A stretch of 64,000 nucleotides of DNA from Daucus carota subsp. sativus (lineage: Eukaryota; Streptophyta; Magnoliopsida; Apiales; Apiaceae), in assembly GCF_001625215.2 (NCBI RefSeq), contig NC_030387.2, forward strand, positions 30,155,606 through 30,219,605, written 5' to 3'. Positions 12,301 through 23,472 of the stretch are shown here, piece after piece. Below the pieces are notes generated by a model. The model searched no databases and was not told the DNA's origin. It saw only the letters and a list, made by a program, of their open reading frames with translations. The translations under genes were made by a program, and so were the position numbers. The number at the start of each line of letters is the position of its first letter. Position 1 is the first letter of the stretch.

Positions 12301-12633
12301 GCTGAAGCTGAGTATATAGCTGCTGGTAGCTGCTGTGCTCAGATCTTGTGGATCAAGAATCAACTGAATGATTATGGTGTTGTAGTAAACAAAATTCCTA
12401 TATTTTGTGATAATACAAGTGCCATAGCCATTTCCAACAATCCGGTTCAACACTCAAGAACCAAGCACATTGATATCAGGTATCATTTCATACGAGAACA
12501 TGTCATGAATGGTACAGTGGTGTTACATTTTGTACCCACGACTGAGCAAATTGCTGACATCTTCACGAAACCACTGGATGAATCCACTTTCTCTAAACTG
12601 GTTTGTGAGTTAGGGATGTTAAATATGACATAG
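9394..12633 (+). CDS. copia Pol: protease, integrase, reverse transcriptase, RNase H
   Basis: It is in frame with the upstream ORF after the TAA, with no ATG nearby. Domains in order: aspartic protease ([12 protein letters not shown], about nt 9450); GAG-pre-integrase HHCC (LWHKKLSHL ... CEACQKGK, about 9830-9960); integrase DDE core ([27 protein letters not shown]); RT ([42 protein letters not shown] at about 11685-11714); RNase H ([27 protein letters not shown]). The order integrase before RT defines Ty1/copia. All catalytic motifs look intact and there is no frameshift over about 1080 codons, so this Pol is probably functional if translated. Translation requires stop readthrough, a spliced RNA or internal initiation. 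Confidence 0.95.
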   Translation, partial: SSCLLQGASGVVRVTWVLDSGASMHMTGNKSLLEDIREGAGPTVSFADNSKGRTVGYGKYKIGRIIIEDIAIVEGLQHNLLSVSQFCDKGYYVHFEKEICIIKHIKDKRPSLCGIRKGNIFVADLSSGPGNEVHCFYAKASAEDSWLWHKKLSHLNFKTMNSLVKRDLVRGLPSLEFSSDDLCEACQKGKAKRASHKGKTINTITDPLHLLHMDLFGPVNVASIDGGRYALVIVDDFSKFTWVYFLSSKDETPLTVIDHIKLVELEKGVPVKVVRSDNGTEFKNQTLINFYSEKGIRRQYSAPRTPQQNGVVERKNRTLIEAARTMIAEAKLPLYFWAEAVSTACYTQNRTLINKDHMKTPFHLYNNKKPYVKHLHVFGAKCYVLKDGEENLNKFEPKAYEAIFVGYTNNAYRVFIIDTLSVKVSVNVTFDDTKLPSIQSADPSESLKFDNYPDSDSDDDIPPEVATGDDNNDNDPGNGGGNGNNAGDSTDASGGSSSQPGNNSGGADGSTSHTLQLNDNTAESSRTHLPRERIWSRDHPFDLIIGDPDVGVRTRSATTNECLFSGFLSQLEPKKIEEALADPDWVLAMQEELNQFERQEVWALVPRPEGKSTIGARWVFRNKLDGDGIVVRNKARLVAKGYSQEEGIDYDETYAPVARLEAIRIFLAFAAHSNFKVYQMDVKSAFLNGKLEEEVYLEQPPGFENPEFADFVYFLFKAVYGLKQSPRTWYDTLSEFLIENNFTRGVIDKTLFYKLHDKDMIFVQIYVDDIIFGSTNDNLCKRFAKLMQSNYEMSMMGELSYFLGLQVSQKEDGIFICQTKYVRDLLRKFNLEDSSPAKTPMATATKLDQDKSGKKVDITSYRGMIGSLLYLTASRPDIMFATCLCARFQADPKESHLIAVKRIFRYLKGTPGLGIWYPKNTGFDLTGYTDSDYAGCRIDRKSTSGSCQFLGRRLVSWYSKKQHSVSTSTAEAEYIAAGSCCAQILWIKNQLNDYGVVVNKIPIFCDNTSAIAISNNPVQHSRTKHIDIRYHFIREHVMNGTVVLHFVPTTEQIADIFTKPLDESTFSKLVCELGMLNMT

Positions 12634-13910
12634 TTCTCTTGTATATGTTTTTCATATGTATTATATGTGTTTGTATATTTTTTGTGAATTTTCTGTGTAA
12701 TTATATCTATATTATTAGATTTTATATGATTTCCTGTATATTATCTGATAATATTCTAAGTAATTATGCATGCTTGTAAATTAGTAAATGATTTTCTAAG
12801 TGCTCATATACTCCCCTGTAATATTCTCAAGGCATTTAGATAATTATTTGTAATTATTTTGTATTTTTCAAAATTAATTAAGCATAAATATTTGATTTTA
12901 AGTTAATTCATTTTATTGAATTTAAGTTAAAGTCGTAAATATTTATATTTAACTAAAATTGAAATTTACAAAATATTCGTGTATTATATACTATTGTTTT
13001 TATTATAGATTTTTGATTTTAATTGCAAAATGTTTTATCTTTTAATATAATCAAAAATCATATTATTATTAATTGTTTTTCTGCTAGACAATGTAATTGT
13101 CTACAATTAGGCTCGGCAAGACAATTAAATTGTCTTGCTGAACCGGTTTTTCGCCGTTTTTCAATCAACTCGGCAAGACAATCTCATTGTCTTACCGAGT
13201 CTGCCAATAGTCATGTTATGTATCAGTAAGACAATTCAATTGTCTTACTGACACAGCCGTTTGTCTGCAATACTCGGTCTCGGCAAGACAATTTTGAATT
13301 GTCTTACCGAGACTACTCTCCTCGTTGTCTTACTACGTTTATATATATATCTGAAAGACAATCGTGCAAGACAATTCGATTGTCTTGCTGATCTTACTTC
13401 ATCTTCTTCAACTGCCCACTCCCCCACACGATTTCCGACCTCTGGTTTTCAAGTTTCACCACGAAAACTTGCTGGTTTAAATCTTTTCAAGCGTTTGCTT
13501 GCTGGTTTGGTTCAAATCGCCGGATTTCAGCCGAACCTCTGCCGGATTTTCGTCGGAATCTAGTTGATTTTCAAGATTTTTCGACTGGGTTTGCGTTGTG
13601 ACTAACCTTGGGTTCGAGTACTCTGTGTTGATTGTGTGTTCTTCGAACTGAGTTAATTGAATTTGGAGTTAGGGTTTGTGTTGATTTTGGGGCTTTTGAA
13701 ATTAAGGACTCGTTTGGCTTGTGATATTTGAAGTGGATTAATTGGATAAGTACCATTTTAATTAATTAACTCTTAATTCGAGATTATTCTAATATTTCGA
13801 ATTAATAATTAATTAATCAAGTTTAATTATTAATTGAACTTTGCGAGATAATTGAGAATTAATCTTTTATTTGAAAATTTCTCGCTTAATTCAATTTTTA
13901 ATTACTAAAA
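12634..13910 (+). other. copia spacer between pol and third ORF
   Basis: About 1.28 kb of noncoding, AT-rich DNA. The part at 13082-13400 carries a second palindrome array. The segment at 13400-13720 is less AT-rich and may be the leader of the third ORF. Confidence 0.8.
13082..13400 (+). promoter_or_regulatory. Internal AAGACAAT/ATTGTCTT palindrome array with TATA-like element
   Basis: Full palindromes lie near 13086, 13120, 13174, 13227, 13283 and 13367 (e.g. GGCAAGACAATTAAATTG, CAAGACAATTCGATTGTCTT). A TATA-like stretch (TTTATATATATATC) lies at about 13339-13352. The units are the same type as in the LTR but the intervening sequence differs, so it is not a simple copy of the LTR. It may drive a separate transcript for the ORF at 13911. 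That is inference. Confidence 0.7.
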
Positions 13911-16900
13911 ATGGCCGGAGAATTTGAGATTGCTGAGACCAACTATTGTGCTAACCTGAACTTCGAGGATTGTTCTGATCGTTTCAAGAAGTGGATCCGC
14001 TTTCTGACTCAACAAAGTCTTGTCAGTACTGCACTAACCGCTGATGTTCCTATACAAGTGCAACCACTCTTCGACTTCTACTCTAATGCCGTCAACTCTA
14101 CAACTCTCGAGAATTATAAGTTGATTGGTGATCTGCCAAATGGACGAAGGATTGTTATAACTGTCGATGATGTGAACCGGATTCTAGGGTTTCCAAGGAA
14201 TAACTTTCAAGTGGAACCAACCAGTGCTGAACTCACTCAATTCTTCCAAGACATCCACTACCAGGGACAGATTTTTCTCCCTAGAATGTCCAAAAGCAAA
14301 TTGAAGGCTGAATGGGATGTCTTCTTCGATACCTTGGCTAAGGTATTTGCTCCAACTACAAGGCAAAATTTTCACAATATATCTTCCATGCTACAAATCT
14401 TTGGATTCTCTGTAGCTTACAATCGTCGAATTAACTTCGGGAAGATATTACTAAAGGAGATTATCAGAAAAATGGGTTCAGTCTCTCAGAGATCCATTCA
14501 TGACAATGACAAGGTTGAGTGTCACTTTCCACGATTCTTAATGCTATTCTTAAGTGACAAGATGAATGATGCAGATAGAGCAATGTACGTTGATTCTGCA
14601 GTGGTGCCCATTCTAAGAACTTGCACCAAGATTCAATCAAGACTTGCTAATCAGAAGAAGCATGAGAGTGTGCCTCTTGTTGTGACTCCTTACATGTTGG
14701 AACAGTTTAATGTTCCCCTTCAACCTGTCCAAGCTCCTCAGCCACTACAACAACAACAATTTCAACCTGATCAACCACAACCGGCTCAACCTGAACTTCA
14801 AGAAGAACAACCTCAGGAACAATCTCCTCCTCAGAACTTTCAACCACTTCAACTTCTCCAAGATTATCAATCATCCAGCCAATCCTCACATTACTCTCCC
14901 TACAACCCTCCTTACAACTCACCACAACAATCACCTCACCAATCATCATACGATTCTCCTCACCAATCTCAAAACCAATCCCCTCCACAATACAACTTCT
15001 TCCCAGACCAACAAGCCTCCATTCTTCCCTCTCAATCTGAACCAATACCTTCACCTACACATCCACATACCATTCCTCCACCACAATCCACCTCTCAGCC
15101 TCTGCCTGCTGATTCTGCTATCAATCCAGAGCTACAGGACTTCAGGACGGATTTACAGGTAGCTCAGGTACTTTCTAATCTCACTGATACCTTTAATATT
15201 GATATTGCAGATTTTGATTGTGATATTGGATTTGATTTCCAGACTCCCAGCATTGAACCTGTAAACACCCAGGTTCATAACCAAGCTGACGTTTTCGTTT
15301 CAACAACTGATTCTTCGTCAAACACATCAACCGACACTACTCATACACCAGTTGTTCGAAAGGTAGCCCGGAAACGGAGTGGTAGTGCAATTCTGAGAGA
15401 ACCCGCAGCTCTGTCTCATAAGAAGCAAAGGGTGGCAGAACCGGAGACAACTGCAGCCGCATCCATTTCCTCCCAAAAGGATTTGGACACTGACATGGTA
15501 CATATACAGTCTCTAGATTCATTCTCTCCACAGAATGCATTTATTGAAATTGGCCGTCCGACCGCGGTATCCTGTAAAGAGTCAAGCACGCAACTAGCAC
15601 TCACGCTAGTTGAACCTTTGTCTTTTGATTCTTCACTTAGAGAGAGCACAGATATTCAAAAATTGTCATATGAAAAACTTTCTGATCACTCTTTCTTTTT
15701 GGATCAGGCTATACTTGGCAACCTGCAAGTACATCAGCCTTCACAGGCATCTGAAGGACAATTTGTTCCTTCACAACCTACAGTTTCATCTCAGGGAACT
15801 ATGGTTGTCTATACAGGTACTGGTGACGGTGTGACAAACACGAGTGAAATCAGGCAAACACCGAGCGAAACACATGCACGAGAGGATAGTGAAAAATCTT
15901 TGAGTGTTCGTGAGGTGAGTGCACACACCAACACAGATCTGTTACAGGAACAAATGGCTGCTCTGAAAGCTGAGATTTCAAGGTTGAATGCTGAGAATGC
16001 CAGATTCAGAAGTGGAGAGTTGGTGACTCTACAGGAAAAGGTTGTTGATCCTTCTTATTCTTCTCTCAAACAGGAATTAGATGCTCATGTCAAGGGTATT
16101 CACTCTAGGATGGACAAGTTTGATCAATCTCAGGAGCTCTGTCTGACAAAGCTTGGAAACTTGGAGCAAACTCTGGCTCAAGTTGTTAATCACTTAAAGC
16201 TTAATCCGTCAACAGCTCAGTCTACTCCAGAGGATCCCTCAACTAAGGGGGAGAAGGATAAGGAAGATAAGGACAAAGATGATCACAGCAGTGCTGATGC
16301 TGGTGATAGGAGTAATAAGTATGGTGCTGGCAGGAGTGACAAGGGTGGAGAAAGAGCAAGTGGCAAAGAATCTTCTGAAGCTGAAGCTGATAAAAGCTAT
16401 AAAAGGACTAAAGGCAAAGAACCACTACATCAATCTGAAAATGTCTTCAACACTGACAATTATGATGATTATCCCAAAGACATGGATGATGATGACGTAT
16501 TCGATGCTACCTATCGTCAGGCTGAAGAAGAAGGTAAATTTGATGAAAGCTATTTGTTTCAGGAAGAACCTGTTGATCCTGAACACGAGGAGAATGTCAG
16601 GAAGTTCAAAGCAGAAAATGAAGCCAGGAAGCGTAAGCTTCGTGATTATCAGAAACTTCTGGAAGACAAGTTGATCACAGAGGAACAAATCAAGATTGAA
16701 AAGCAGAAAATCTATGATGCTGCGATCAAGCAGAAGAATCTTGAAATTAAAAGAAAAGAAGGAAAAGGCTGGGACATTGCTAGGAGAATATTCAATGGAC
16801 CTCAAAGGGAAACTTTCGATGATAAGAAGTTCTTATCTCTGATATATGATCTTCGAGAGGTGAACCCTGATGAGGATGTGTTTATGCATGCCTTTGCCTT

Positions 16901-17546
16901 AGAACTGGAATATGTAACTGTTGCTGTTAGGGGACTGCTAGAAGAATGGGAGCTGATTGTCTACACACAGAGAAATGGTTCATTCAGACTATCTGTCGAA
17001 TTTCTCAAATCATTCTCTGTATCTGAGCTCTGGGTACTTCGCAACAAAGTCAAGCGTTGCTCAAACTTGAATGAACTTCTTCGTGACAAACTGTTGGATT
17101 GTGCTGTTTTCAACAGTCCTCAGGTTGTTAAGAACCCATACTGTGTCAAGTTTGTTCACTTGGAAATCCTCTGCACTGTCTATCTAAATGAAGAGGCTTT
17201 GCCAAAGTACCCTGCCAAACGTCTGGCTCTAGCATCCACCTTACTAAGGACCAAGGGCTTCGCATCTAAAGCCAAGTCTGATGCTGATGATGTAATCTCA
17301 TCCTACTGCACTCGAAGAAACATTTCTCAATACTTTCGGAGGATGAAGGGTGTAACAAAATCTCAGCCATCTGACTTTCGTGAAGACCCTGTGGATCTGG
17401 AAGTACTTCACCAGCTAGCTCTGGCTCGTGAAAGAAAGAAGCGTGGAGAATCCACTGCTGCTGAAGAGCCTACTCAGAATGAGCCTTCTACTCCAATTAT
17501 TCACTATTCTGATGCTGAAGAAGGAGAAGTCACTCGTTCTGAGTGA
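13911..17546 (+). CDS. Third ORF of the copia element (Sirevirus 'env-like' position), function unknown
   Basis: 1211 aa from ATG (aaaaATGGCC) to TGA, uninterrupted. Residues 1-270 look globular (GRRIVITVDDVNRILGFP, FPRFLMLFLSDKM). Residues 270-400 are Gln/Pro/Ser-rich low complexity. Residues about 675-765 are a predicted coiled coil (LQEQMAALKAEISRLNAEN). Residues about 780-880 are charged and acidic. Residues about 895-960 are a second long charged helix. The C-terminal 250 residues again look globular. I see no signal peptide, no transmembrane segment and no envelope-type cleavage site, so 'env-like' describes only its position. It could be a nuclear or chromatin-directed accessory protein. 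Intact coding over 3.6 kb argues for recent selection on the element. Confidence 0.85.
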   Translation: MAGEFEIAETNYCANLNFEDCSDRFKKWIRFLTQQSLVSTALTADVPIQVQPLFDFYSNAVNSTTLENYKLIGDLPNGRRIVITVDDVNRILGFPRNNFQVEPTSAELTQFFQDIHYQGQIFLPRMSKSKLKAEWDVFFDTLAKVFAPTTRQNFHNISSMLQIFGFSVAYNRRINFGKILLKEIIRKMGSVSQRSIHDNDKVECHFPRFLMLFLSDKMNDADRAMYVDSAVVPILRTCTKIQSRLANQKKHESVPLVVTPYMLEQFNVPLQPVQAPQPLQQQQFQPDQPQPAQPELQEEQPQEQSPPQNFQPLQLLQDYQSSSQSSHYSPYNPPYNSPQQSPHQSSYDSPHQSQNQSPPQYNFFPDQQASILPSQSEPIPSPTHPHTIPPPQSTSQPLPADSAINPELQDFRTDLQVAQVLSNLTDTFNIDIADFDCDIGFDFQTPSIEPVNTQVHNQADVFVSTTDSSSNTSTDTTHTPVVRKVARKRSGSAILREPAALSHKKQRVAEPETTAAASISSQKDLDTDMVHIQSLDSFSPQNAFIEIGRPTAVSCKESSTQLALTLVEPLSFDSSLRESTDIQKLSYEKLSDHSFFLDQAILGNLQVHQPSQASEGQFVPSQPTVSSQGTMVVYTGTGDGVTNTSEIRQTPSETHAREDSEKSLSVREVSAHTNTDLLQEQMAALKAEISRLNAENARFRSGELVTLQEKVVDPSYSSLKQELDAHVKGIHSRMDKFDQSQELCLTKLGNLEQTLAQVVNHLKLNPSTAQSTPEDPSTKGEKDKEDKDKDDHSSADAGDRSNKYGAGRSDKGGERASGKESSEAEADKSYKRTKGKEPLHQSENVFNTDNYDDYPKDMDDDDVFDATYRQAEEEGKFDESYLFQEEPVDPEHEENVRKFKAENEARKRKLRDYQKLLEDKLITEEQIKIEKQKIYDAAIKQKNLEIKRKEGKGWDIARRIFNGPQRETFDDKKFLSLIYDLREVNPDEDVFMHAFALELEYVTVAVRGLLEEWELIVYTQRNGSFRLSVEFLKSFSVSELWVLRNKVKRCSNLNELLRDKLLDCAVFNSPQVVKNPYCVKFVHLEILCTVYLNEEALPKYPAKRLALASTLLRTKGFASKAKSDADDVISSYCTRRNISQYFRRMKGVTKSQPSDFREDPVDLEVLHQLALARERKKRGESTAAEEPTQNEPSTPIIHYSDAEEGEVTRSE

Positions 17547-17730
17547 ATAGATTGATTAGGATATTTGTTAGATATGTTCAGGGAACATCCTTTTGTAATC
17601 TATTTATGATCATGGTTTAATGTTTAATGCAAGCCATAAACTTTTGCTATTTACATTCTATTGTTTAAATCTTTGTCTTATCTGTTAGTTGAGTTATCCT
17701 CTAGGAAATTTGCATGTTATGTTAACAAAC

Positions 17731-17744
17731 AAATAGGGGGAGAT
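17731..17744 (+). other. copia polypurine tract
   Basis: AAATAGGGGGAGAT lies immediately before the 3' LTR, where plus-strand synthesis is primed. Confidence 0.8.
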
Positions 17745-19281
17745 TGAAAGGCATATGTTCAGCCTATTTGTATTTAAAGAGGTACAACTCAACTCAGATC
17801 AGAAAGCTCAGTAAATAGCAAGTCATCGGAATCAGTACGAAGAACGTCAAGTGATTTGTAGAAATCATATGTCAGATAAATTCCAGGATGCTGCTGCACG
17901 CCACTGAAAGAAGTTCATTAATATGTTCAAGCCTCAGTGCACAAATAATCTTTTGTGGCACGTCCAGGAATTCAGAAGACATAAAGTTTCTATACTTTAT
18001 TTCATCAGAAGATTTCATTTAATGAAGATGTACGTACAAGACGAAGACTCGACGAACTAACCAAATTCTTATTGTTTATGTTACGAAGAATATTTGATTT
18101 AACTAGATACAGATGAACCAGACAGTACATCTGTGTATCAGTTATTCAAATTAAATATTTGAAGTCAAGCAGAAGTGGTAGTTCGTTCGTTCGACAAATC
18201 AAGAAGAAGTTATTCAAGTTTAATGAAGACCGGAAGCTGTTCTACTGAAGATTGTGTGATTAAATATTTTAATAGACTATTATTTCACTTCTCAAATAAT
18301 TATATTAATTATGTAATTTATTTATTAAATTAATTCACTCTCGAATTAATTTAATTTATGAATTTATATGATTAAATTAATTAAGTGAATAATTTTCTAT
18401 TTTAATATACTATTTTATTTCTTTATTTAATCACAAAAACCACCTCAGCAAGACAATTCTGGATTGTCTTGCCGAGTGGCTTCATTTGGCTTCCAAGACA
18501 ATTCTCCATTGTCTGCCTGGGTCTTGGTTGAATCAGCAAGACAATTCTTAATTGTCTTGCCGATTCATTTCAGTAGTTCAATGGTGTGCAAGACAATTCT
18601 TGTGAATTGTCTTGCCGAAGGCATGTGTAAGACAGCAAGACAATCTCATTGTCTTGTCTTGCCGAGTCAAGTGGATGGTGTGCAAGACAATCCTGGATTG
18701 TCTTGCCGATTCTGGCAGTTGTCTTACTGGCTTGTGCAATTGTCTTCCCTTCCCTTTGATTGTCTTTCTGACTTGGCTAAAGCTTGGTAGACAATCTGTG
18801 ATTGTCTTCCCTTGCCCCTTATTGTCTTGCCCAAGCCTAGATTGTCTTACCCTTCTTGTAATTGTCTTTGCTAGCTTGTATTTGTCTTGTCTAGTGATTG
18901 TCTTGCATGTACAAAGCTTTGCCTATAAATATGGCATCCATTCTTCATTTTCAAGTGTTCATTCACTTTGCATTCAAAGCATTTTGTAAAGCTTTCAAGT
19001 TGTTTGTAACTTGCTTGATCGTTATATCCACAGTTTTCTGTGCTTTGATAACCCGGTTGTTTTAATCACTAAATCTAGAATATACCCTGTCAAATTTATT
19101 CTACGAACTTTAGTGGACATTAAAACCGAACCATTTTAATTATATAACGACTTCAACCATTGTTATATTAATTAATTATAATCTGATTAACAAATCATAT
19201 TCAATCAGATTCACTTCCGCGACGATTTGGTACTGATTGTATTCAACCCCCCCCCTTCTACAATCATATCCGGACCTAACA
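17745..19281 (+). repeat. copia 3' LTR
   Basis: The same 1537 bp as 4320-5856, including the palindrome array at 18449-18908 and TATA box at 18924-18931. No mismatch was found on reading both copies. Confidence 0.97.
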
Positions 19282-21877
19282 ACTTTGCAGCTAGTTTAGG
19301 AACTGGTCGTCGAGCTACTGAAGATTGTCTGTAAGTTTGAAGCTTCAAATACACCCACTCATCGACTGCAAATTCTCTCTCAGATCGTTGTTTGTCTGCA
19401 ATTTGCTTCATACGGTTCTGAGCACGGTGCAGGTTGTGCTTGAGGATGGCAATGGTCTGATCCCTGCGGGCTAAGCTTCGATCAATAGCATCCAAGTTAC
19501 TAGTACCCAATAAGTAAGGTCTGTAAACAGGAGGTGGTTGGCCATACAAAATTTCAAATGGTGTTTTTCTGGCAGCTGTATGATAACTTGTATTGTACCA
19601 ATACTCAGCTAATGACAGCCATTTAGACCACTCTTTAGGATGCTCGTGACACATGCATCTAAGATAAGTTTCAACACAACGATTTAATACCTCGGATTGG
19701 CCGTCTGTTTGGGGGTGATAAGCTGTTGACATCTTCAAAGTCACTCCCTGCAGCTTCATAAATTCTGACCAAAAGTGACTAAGGAACACCTTATCTCTAT
19801 CTGAAATGATTGCCTTTGGGAAGCCATGTAACTTGTACACATGATCTAAATAGCTTTGAGCAACTGACATAGCTGAAAAGGGATGCGAAAGTGCCATAAA
19901 ATGCGCGTACTTACTTAGACGATCAATAACCACCAAGATCACCTCTTTCCCCTGTGATGATGGGAGACCTTCAATAAAATCCATTGTCACTTCTTCCCAT
20001 ACTGAGTTCGGGAGCGGAATCGGTTGGAGTAAGCCAGGATACGCAGCATGATCATACTTACATTTTTGGCATGTGAGGCACCGTCTCACAAACTCGGTGA
20101 CTGCTTCTTTCATTTTAGGCCAGTAAAATACTTCTTTAATTCTCTTCAGGGTCGCGGTAATGCCTGAATGCCCTCCCTGTGATGAGCTATGCATCCACTG
20201 GAGAATAGTGTTTTTGATAACACTATTATTGCCCACCACTAACTTCCCTTTCCTAGTTAATTTATTTTGCTCCCACCGGTATTGTGGATGTGATTGCTCA
20301 TTCTGCTGTAGCTCATCAATAATGCCGCTCAAATTGCTATCTTCCTGCCAGTGCTTTTGTAAGTCCTCCAATAAAGTAGAATGAATAGATGATAGAGTCA
20401 TGGCCCACAGTTGTGACCCCGGAATCCTGGAAAGGGCATCAGCTGCTCGATTTTCTTTTCCAGCTTTGTACTCAATAGAAAAATCAAACCCAGCTAACTT
20501 TGAAAGCCACTTTTGCTGAAAAGGTGTTGACAACTTGTGATCTAAAAGGTATTTCAGACTTTTTTGATCAGTCCTAATCACAAATGACTGCACACTCAAA
20601 TAGTGCTGCCACTTTTTAATAGCAAAAACAATAGCCAACAGTTCTCTTTCATAGGCTGATCGAAGAGCATTCCTGTCGGAAAAAGATTTACTAATATAGG
20701 CAATTGGATGAGAATTTTGCATAAGTACCGCTCCCATGCTAGTTCCGGATGCATCTGTCTCCACACAGAATGGTTGATGAAAATTCGGTAAAGCCAAGAC
20801 GGGTGGGTTAGTCATCTTTTCCTTCAGTAATTCAAAAGCACCTTGTGCTTCTTTGTTCCACTTAAAAACTTCTATCTTCAGCAGCTGAGTCAAAGGTCTA
20901 CAGATTTGACCATAGCCCTGTATGAAACGCCTATAATACCCTGTAAGGCCTAAGAACCCCCTCAATTGTTTAAGAGTAGTAGGTACCGGCCAAGTCAGCA
21001 CAGCCCTAATCTTTTCACTTTCAGTTTCTACTCCTCTTTTTGATATAACATGGCCCAAATAATGTACTTCTCCCACCCCAAATGAACATTTCTTAAAGTT
21101 GGCCTTGAGTGAGTTGTCATGCAGAATCTGTAGAACCCTTTTAAGGTGTTGTACGTGTGTTGACTTGTCTGGGCTATATATCAAAATATCATCAAAAAAA
21201 ACCAAGACTCCTTTTCTTAATAAAGGCTGAAAAATGTGGTTCATTAAAGCTTGAAAGGTTGAGGGTGCATTTGTTAGCCCAAAAGGCATAACCAAGTATT
21301 CAAAGTGCCCAAAGTGGGTAGTAAAAGCTGTTTTGTGTATATCAAGTGGGTGCATTCTAATTTGATGATAGCCAGACTTTAAATCAATTTTAGAGAAGAA
21401 TTGTGTACCGTGTAATTCATCAAGAAGTTCCTCTATGATTAGAATAGGAAACTTGTCTTTAATCGTTGATTTGTTGAGGCCTCTATAATCCACACACATT
21501 CTCCACCCTCCATCCTTCTTTTTGACCAGTACAATAGGTGCAGCAAAGGGGCTGTTACTAGGCCTGATGATGCCCTGCTCCAACAGTTCTTTAATCATCT
21601 CCTCAATCACATTTTTCTGTATTGTGGGGTACCTGTAAGCCCTCAAGTTGATAGCATTTGTGCCTTCTTTGAGTGGGATTTGGTGATCGAATTTCTCTCT
21701 AGGTGGGGGTAAACCTTGAGGATCTGTAAATACCTCAGCAAATTCTGATATGACTGCTTGAATTTCCGGGTCAGTGCTGCTATCAATAGCCTTGGTTGCG
21801 GACACAGTAGGAGTTATGTCCACATTTAGTGGTACAATCTGGAGCATTGACAATTCCCCCCCGTCTCTTGCAAACAT
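19282..21877 (-). pseudogene. gypsy Pol main part: RT, RNase H, integrase (split by copia)
   Basis: The minus-strand frame carries RT (VDYRGLNKSTIKDKFPI, VMPFGLTNAPSTFQ, FFDDILIYS with Phe-Phe-Asp-Asp for the usual YVDD), RNase H (VETDASGTSMGAVLMQ, TDQKSLKYLL), the integrase zinc region (GGHSGITATLKRI ... CLTCQKCK) and the DDE core (MDFIEGLP, ISDRDKVFLSHFW, YHPQTDGQSEVLNR). RT before integrase is the gypsy order. The frame runs into the copia LTR at 19281 and ends falsely at 19211. Its true continuation is 3854-4319. The other coding defect is the frame change relative to gag at about 21826-21877. Confidence 0.93.
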
Positions 21878-23442
21878 TTTTCCAGCTTTTGAGATTGAAT
21901 GTTTTTCAGCCTTTTCTGTTGTATACCTCTCAATTTAATTTTCTGAGCTTTGTATGTGAATTGCATAGTGAGTTGAGCAAAGTCCCATAGTACTGGACCT
22001 AACTGAGAGAACCAATGTATTCCTAAGACCAAATCACTCCCACTTAGAGGTAGTAAAAGCACATCTGCGATGAATTCCACACCCTGCATCTTCCACTTAA
22101 ATCCTTTAATGATTTTATCACACACTAGTTGTCCCCCATCAGCCACCCTTACTGTCATGGGTGTTATTTGTTCTATTCTAGTGCCCAACTTCAGTGCTGT
22201 AGCAGCGTCAATGAAATTGTGGGTACTCCCACTATCCAACAGTAGTTGCAATGATTTTTTTCCGGCATGCCCGGTTACCCTCATGGTCTGAAAAGTAGAC
22301 ACCCCATCCAATGCTTGCAGAGAAATCTGAGCACATTGGTTTTCTGTTGCCTCACCTGCCTCATTTAGCACTTCTGTCAATTCTTCGTCTACAATGTCAT
22401 CTTCTACTTCCACATGAAAAAACTGAGGTTTCTTCCCCTTGCACTTATGACCCGGACCATACGTTTCATCACACCAAAAACACAAGTTCTTAGCTCGCTT
22501 CTCATTATACTCCGCCGGAGTGAGGGTTCTTCTGTTGGTGGCACTGTGCGTAGGGGCTGTGTTTGGTTTGCCAACATCACTTTTGTTAGCGGTGTTGTAA
22601 TTTTTTGTTGGTGTAGGAAGTAATGGGCCCTTTGGTGAAAGCTTGGCTCTTTTAGCTCGCCCCGCTGCTTCTTGAAGTTTGGCCAAACAGAGAGCCTGCT
22701 GAATAGTCTTAGGAGCAAACATTCTTACGGACAACTGAATATCATCATCCAATCCCCCCAAATAACAGCTCAATAAATATCCTTCAGGTAAACTCAGTCG
22801 ACTAGTGAGGGCATCGAAGGCATCATGATATTCCTGAACAGATGCCGTCTGTTTAAGTGCTTTAAGATCCGCCATAGGGTCATCGTACAGGTCACCGAAA
22901 CGCAGAGTGATATCTTCTACGTATTTAGTCCAGGGTGGAGCTAAATTATCACATCTTGTCATATAAGTTTGGTGCCAAAGTAAGGCCTTACCCTCAAGGT
23001 GGATTGCTGCAAGCCTAACCTTTTGAGGGTCTTTTATATCATCTAACTGGAAGAACTGGTTGCACTTATATAACCATGATCTTAAATCGGTACCGTTAAA
23101 ACGGGGAAATTCAACCTTGGTCATACGTGCAAGAAAAGTGGGTGGTTTATTGTGATGACCATTGTTAGTGTGTGCGTCGTGTTCTTCAGGACCCTTTTCT
23201 GATCCCTTACCCTCATTAGACACCAACTTAGACACTTGCATTGACAACCCCAATAACAACTCGTTAAGCTCAGCAATGGATTTAGTGTTCTGTTCAATAT
23301 TCTGAGTATTACTACTACAAGCTTGAACTACACGTTGATTCTGAGTTTCTAAAAGTGTACGAAGACTCACCTCCATTCGCTGCAGGTCCAGACGTTCTCC
23401 TTCACCATCAGAATTGTCACCAGATCTCGTGTTTCGAGCCAT
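21826..23442 (-). CDS. gypsy Gag-protease
   Basis: 538 aa from the ATG at 23442 (MARNTRSGD). The longer open frame upstream to 23490 enters the primer site and LTR, so that start is unlikely. It has a retrotransposon Gag domain (FPRFNGTDLRSWLYKCNQFF, WTKYVEDITLRFG), a zinc-knuckle-like motif (CFWCDETYGPGHKC) and a retropepsin-type protease (LLLDSGSTHNFID). The frame leaves register just before RT, at a run of seven G (minus strand; plus 21856-21862): the homologous reading continues in the pol frame, which overlaps it by 52 nt. A one-base loss in that run is the simplest reading. Programmed frameshifting is less likely. Confidence 0.88.
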   Translation of the reverse strand: MARNTRSGDNSDGEGERLDLQRMEVSLRTLLETQNQRVVQACSSNTQNIEQNTKSIAELNELLLGLSMQVSKLVSNEGKGSEKGPEEHDAHTNNGHHNKPPTFLARMTKVEFPRFNGTDLRSWLYKCNQFFQLDDIKDPQKVRLAAIHLEGKALLWHQTYMTRCDNLAPPWTKYVEDITLRFGDLYDDPMADLKALKQTASVQEYHDAFDALTSRLSLPEGYLLSCYLGGLDDDIQLSVRMFAPKTIQQALCLAKLQEAAGRAKRAKLSPKGPLLPTPTKNYNTANKSDVGKPNTAPTHSATNRRTLTPAEYNEKRAKNLCFWCDETYGPGHKCKGKKPQFFHVEVEDDIVDEELTEVLNEAGEATENQCAQISLQALDGVSTFQTMRVTGHAGKKSLQLLLDSGSTHNFIDAATALKLGTRIEQITPMTVRVADGGQLVCDKIIKGFKWKMQGVEFIADVLLLPLSGSDLVLGIHWFSQLGPVLWDFAQLTMQFTYKAQKIKLRGIQQKRLKNIQSQKLEKCLQETGGNCQCSRLYH

Positions 23443-23472
23443 TGTGCCAAGGATTGGAGGCGCTGATACCAA

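Larger units (their letters stand above)
4320..19281 (+). mobile_element. Ty1/copia Sirevirus-like LTR retrotransposon
   Basis: Two 1537-bp LTRs (4320-5856, 17745-19281) begin TGAAAG and end CTAACA, with no difference found by eye. The flanking 5-bp target duplication is ACTTT (4315-4319, 19282-19286), inside the gypsy pol frame. Internal order: primer site, gag (split by a hAT element), stop, protease-integrase-RT-RNase H, a long noncoding spacer, a 1211-aa third ORF, polypurine tract. The third ORF after pol and the palindrome-rich LTRs fit the Sirevirus lineage, although about 14 kb without the hAT insert is long for that group. The identical LTRs and largely open frames indicate very recent insertion. 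Confidence 0.95.

Noticed and set aside
14710..15162. Frames of 150 aa (+) and 115 aa (-) within the third copia ORF
   Set aside because: Shadows of the Gln/Pro-rich low-complexity part of the main frame.
13911..17546. Envelope protein
   Set aside because: No signal peptide, membrane anchor or cleavage motif; only the position is env-like.
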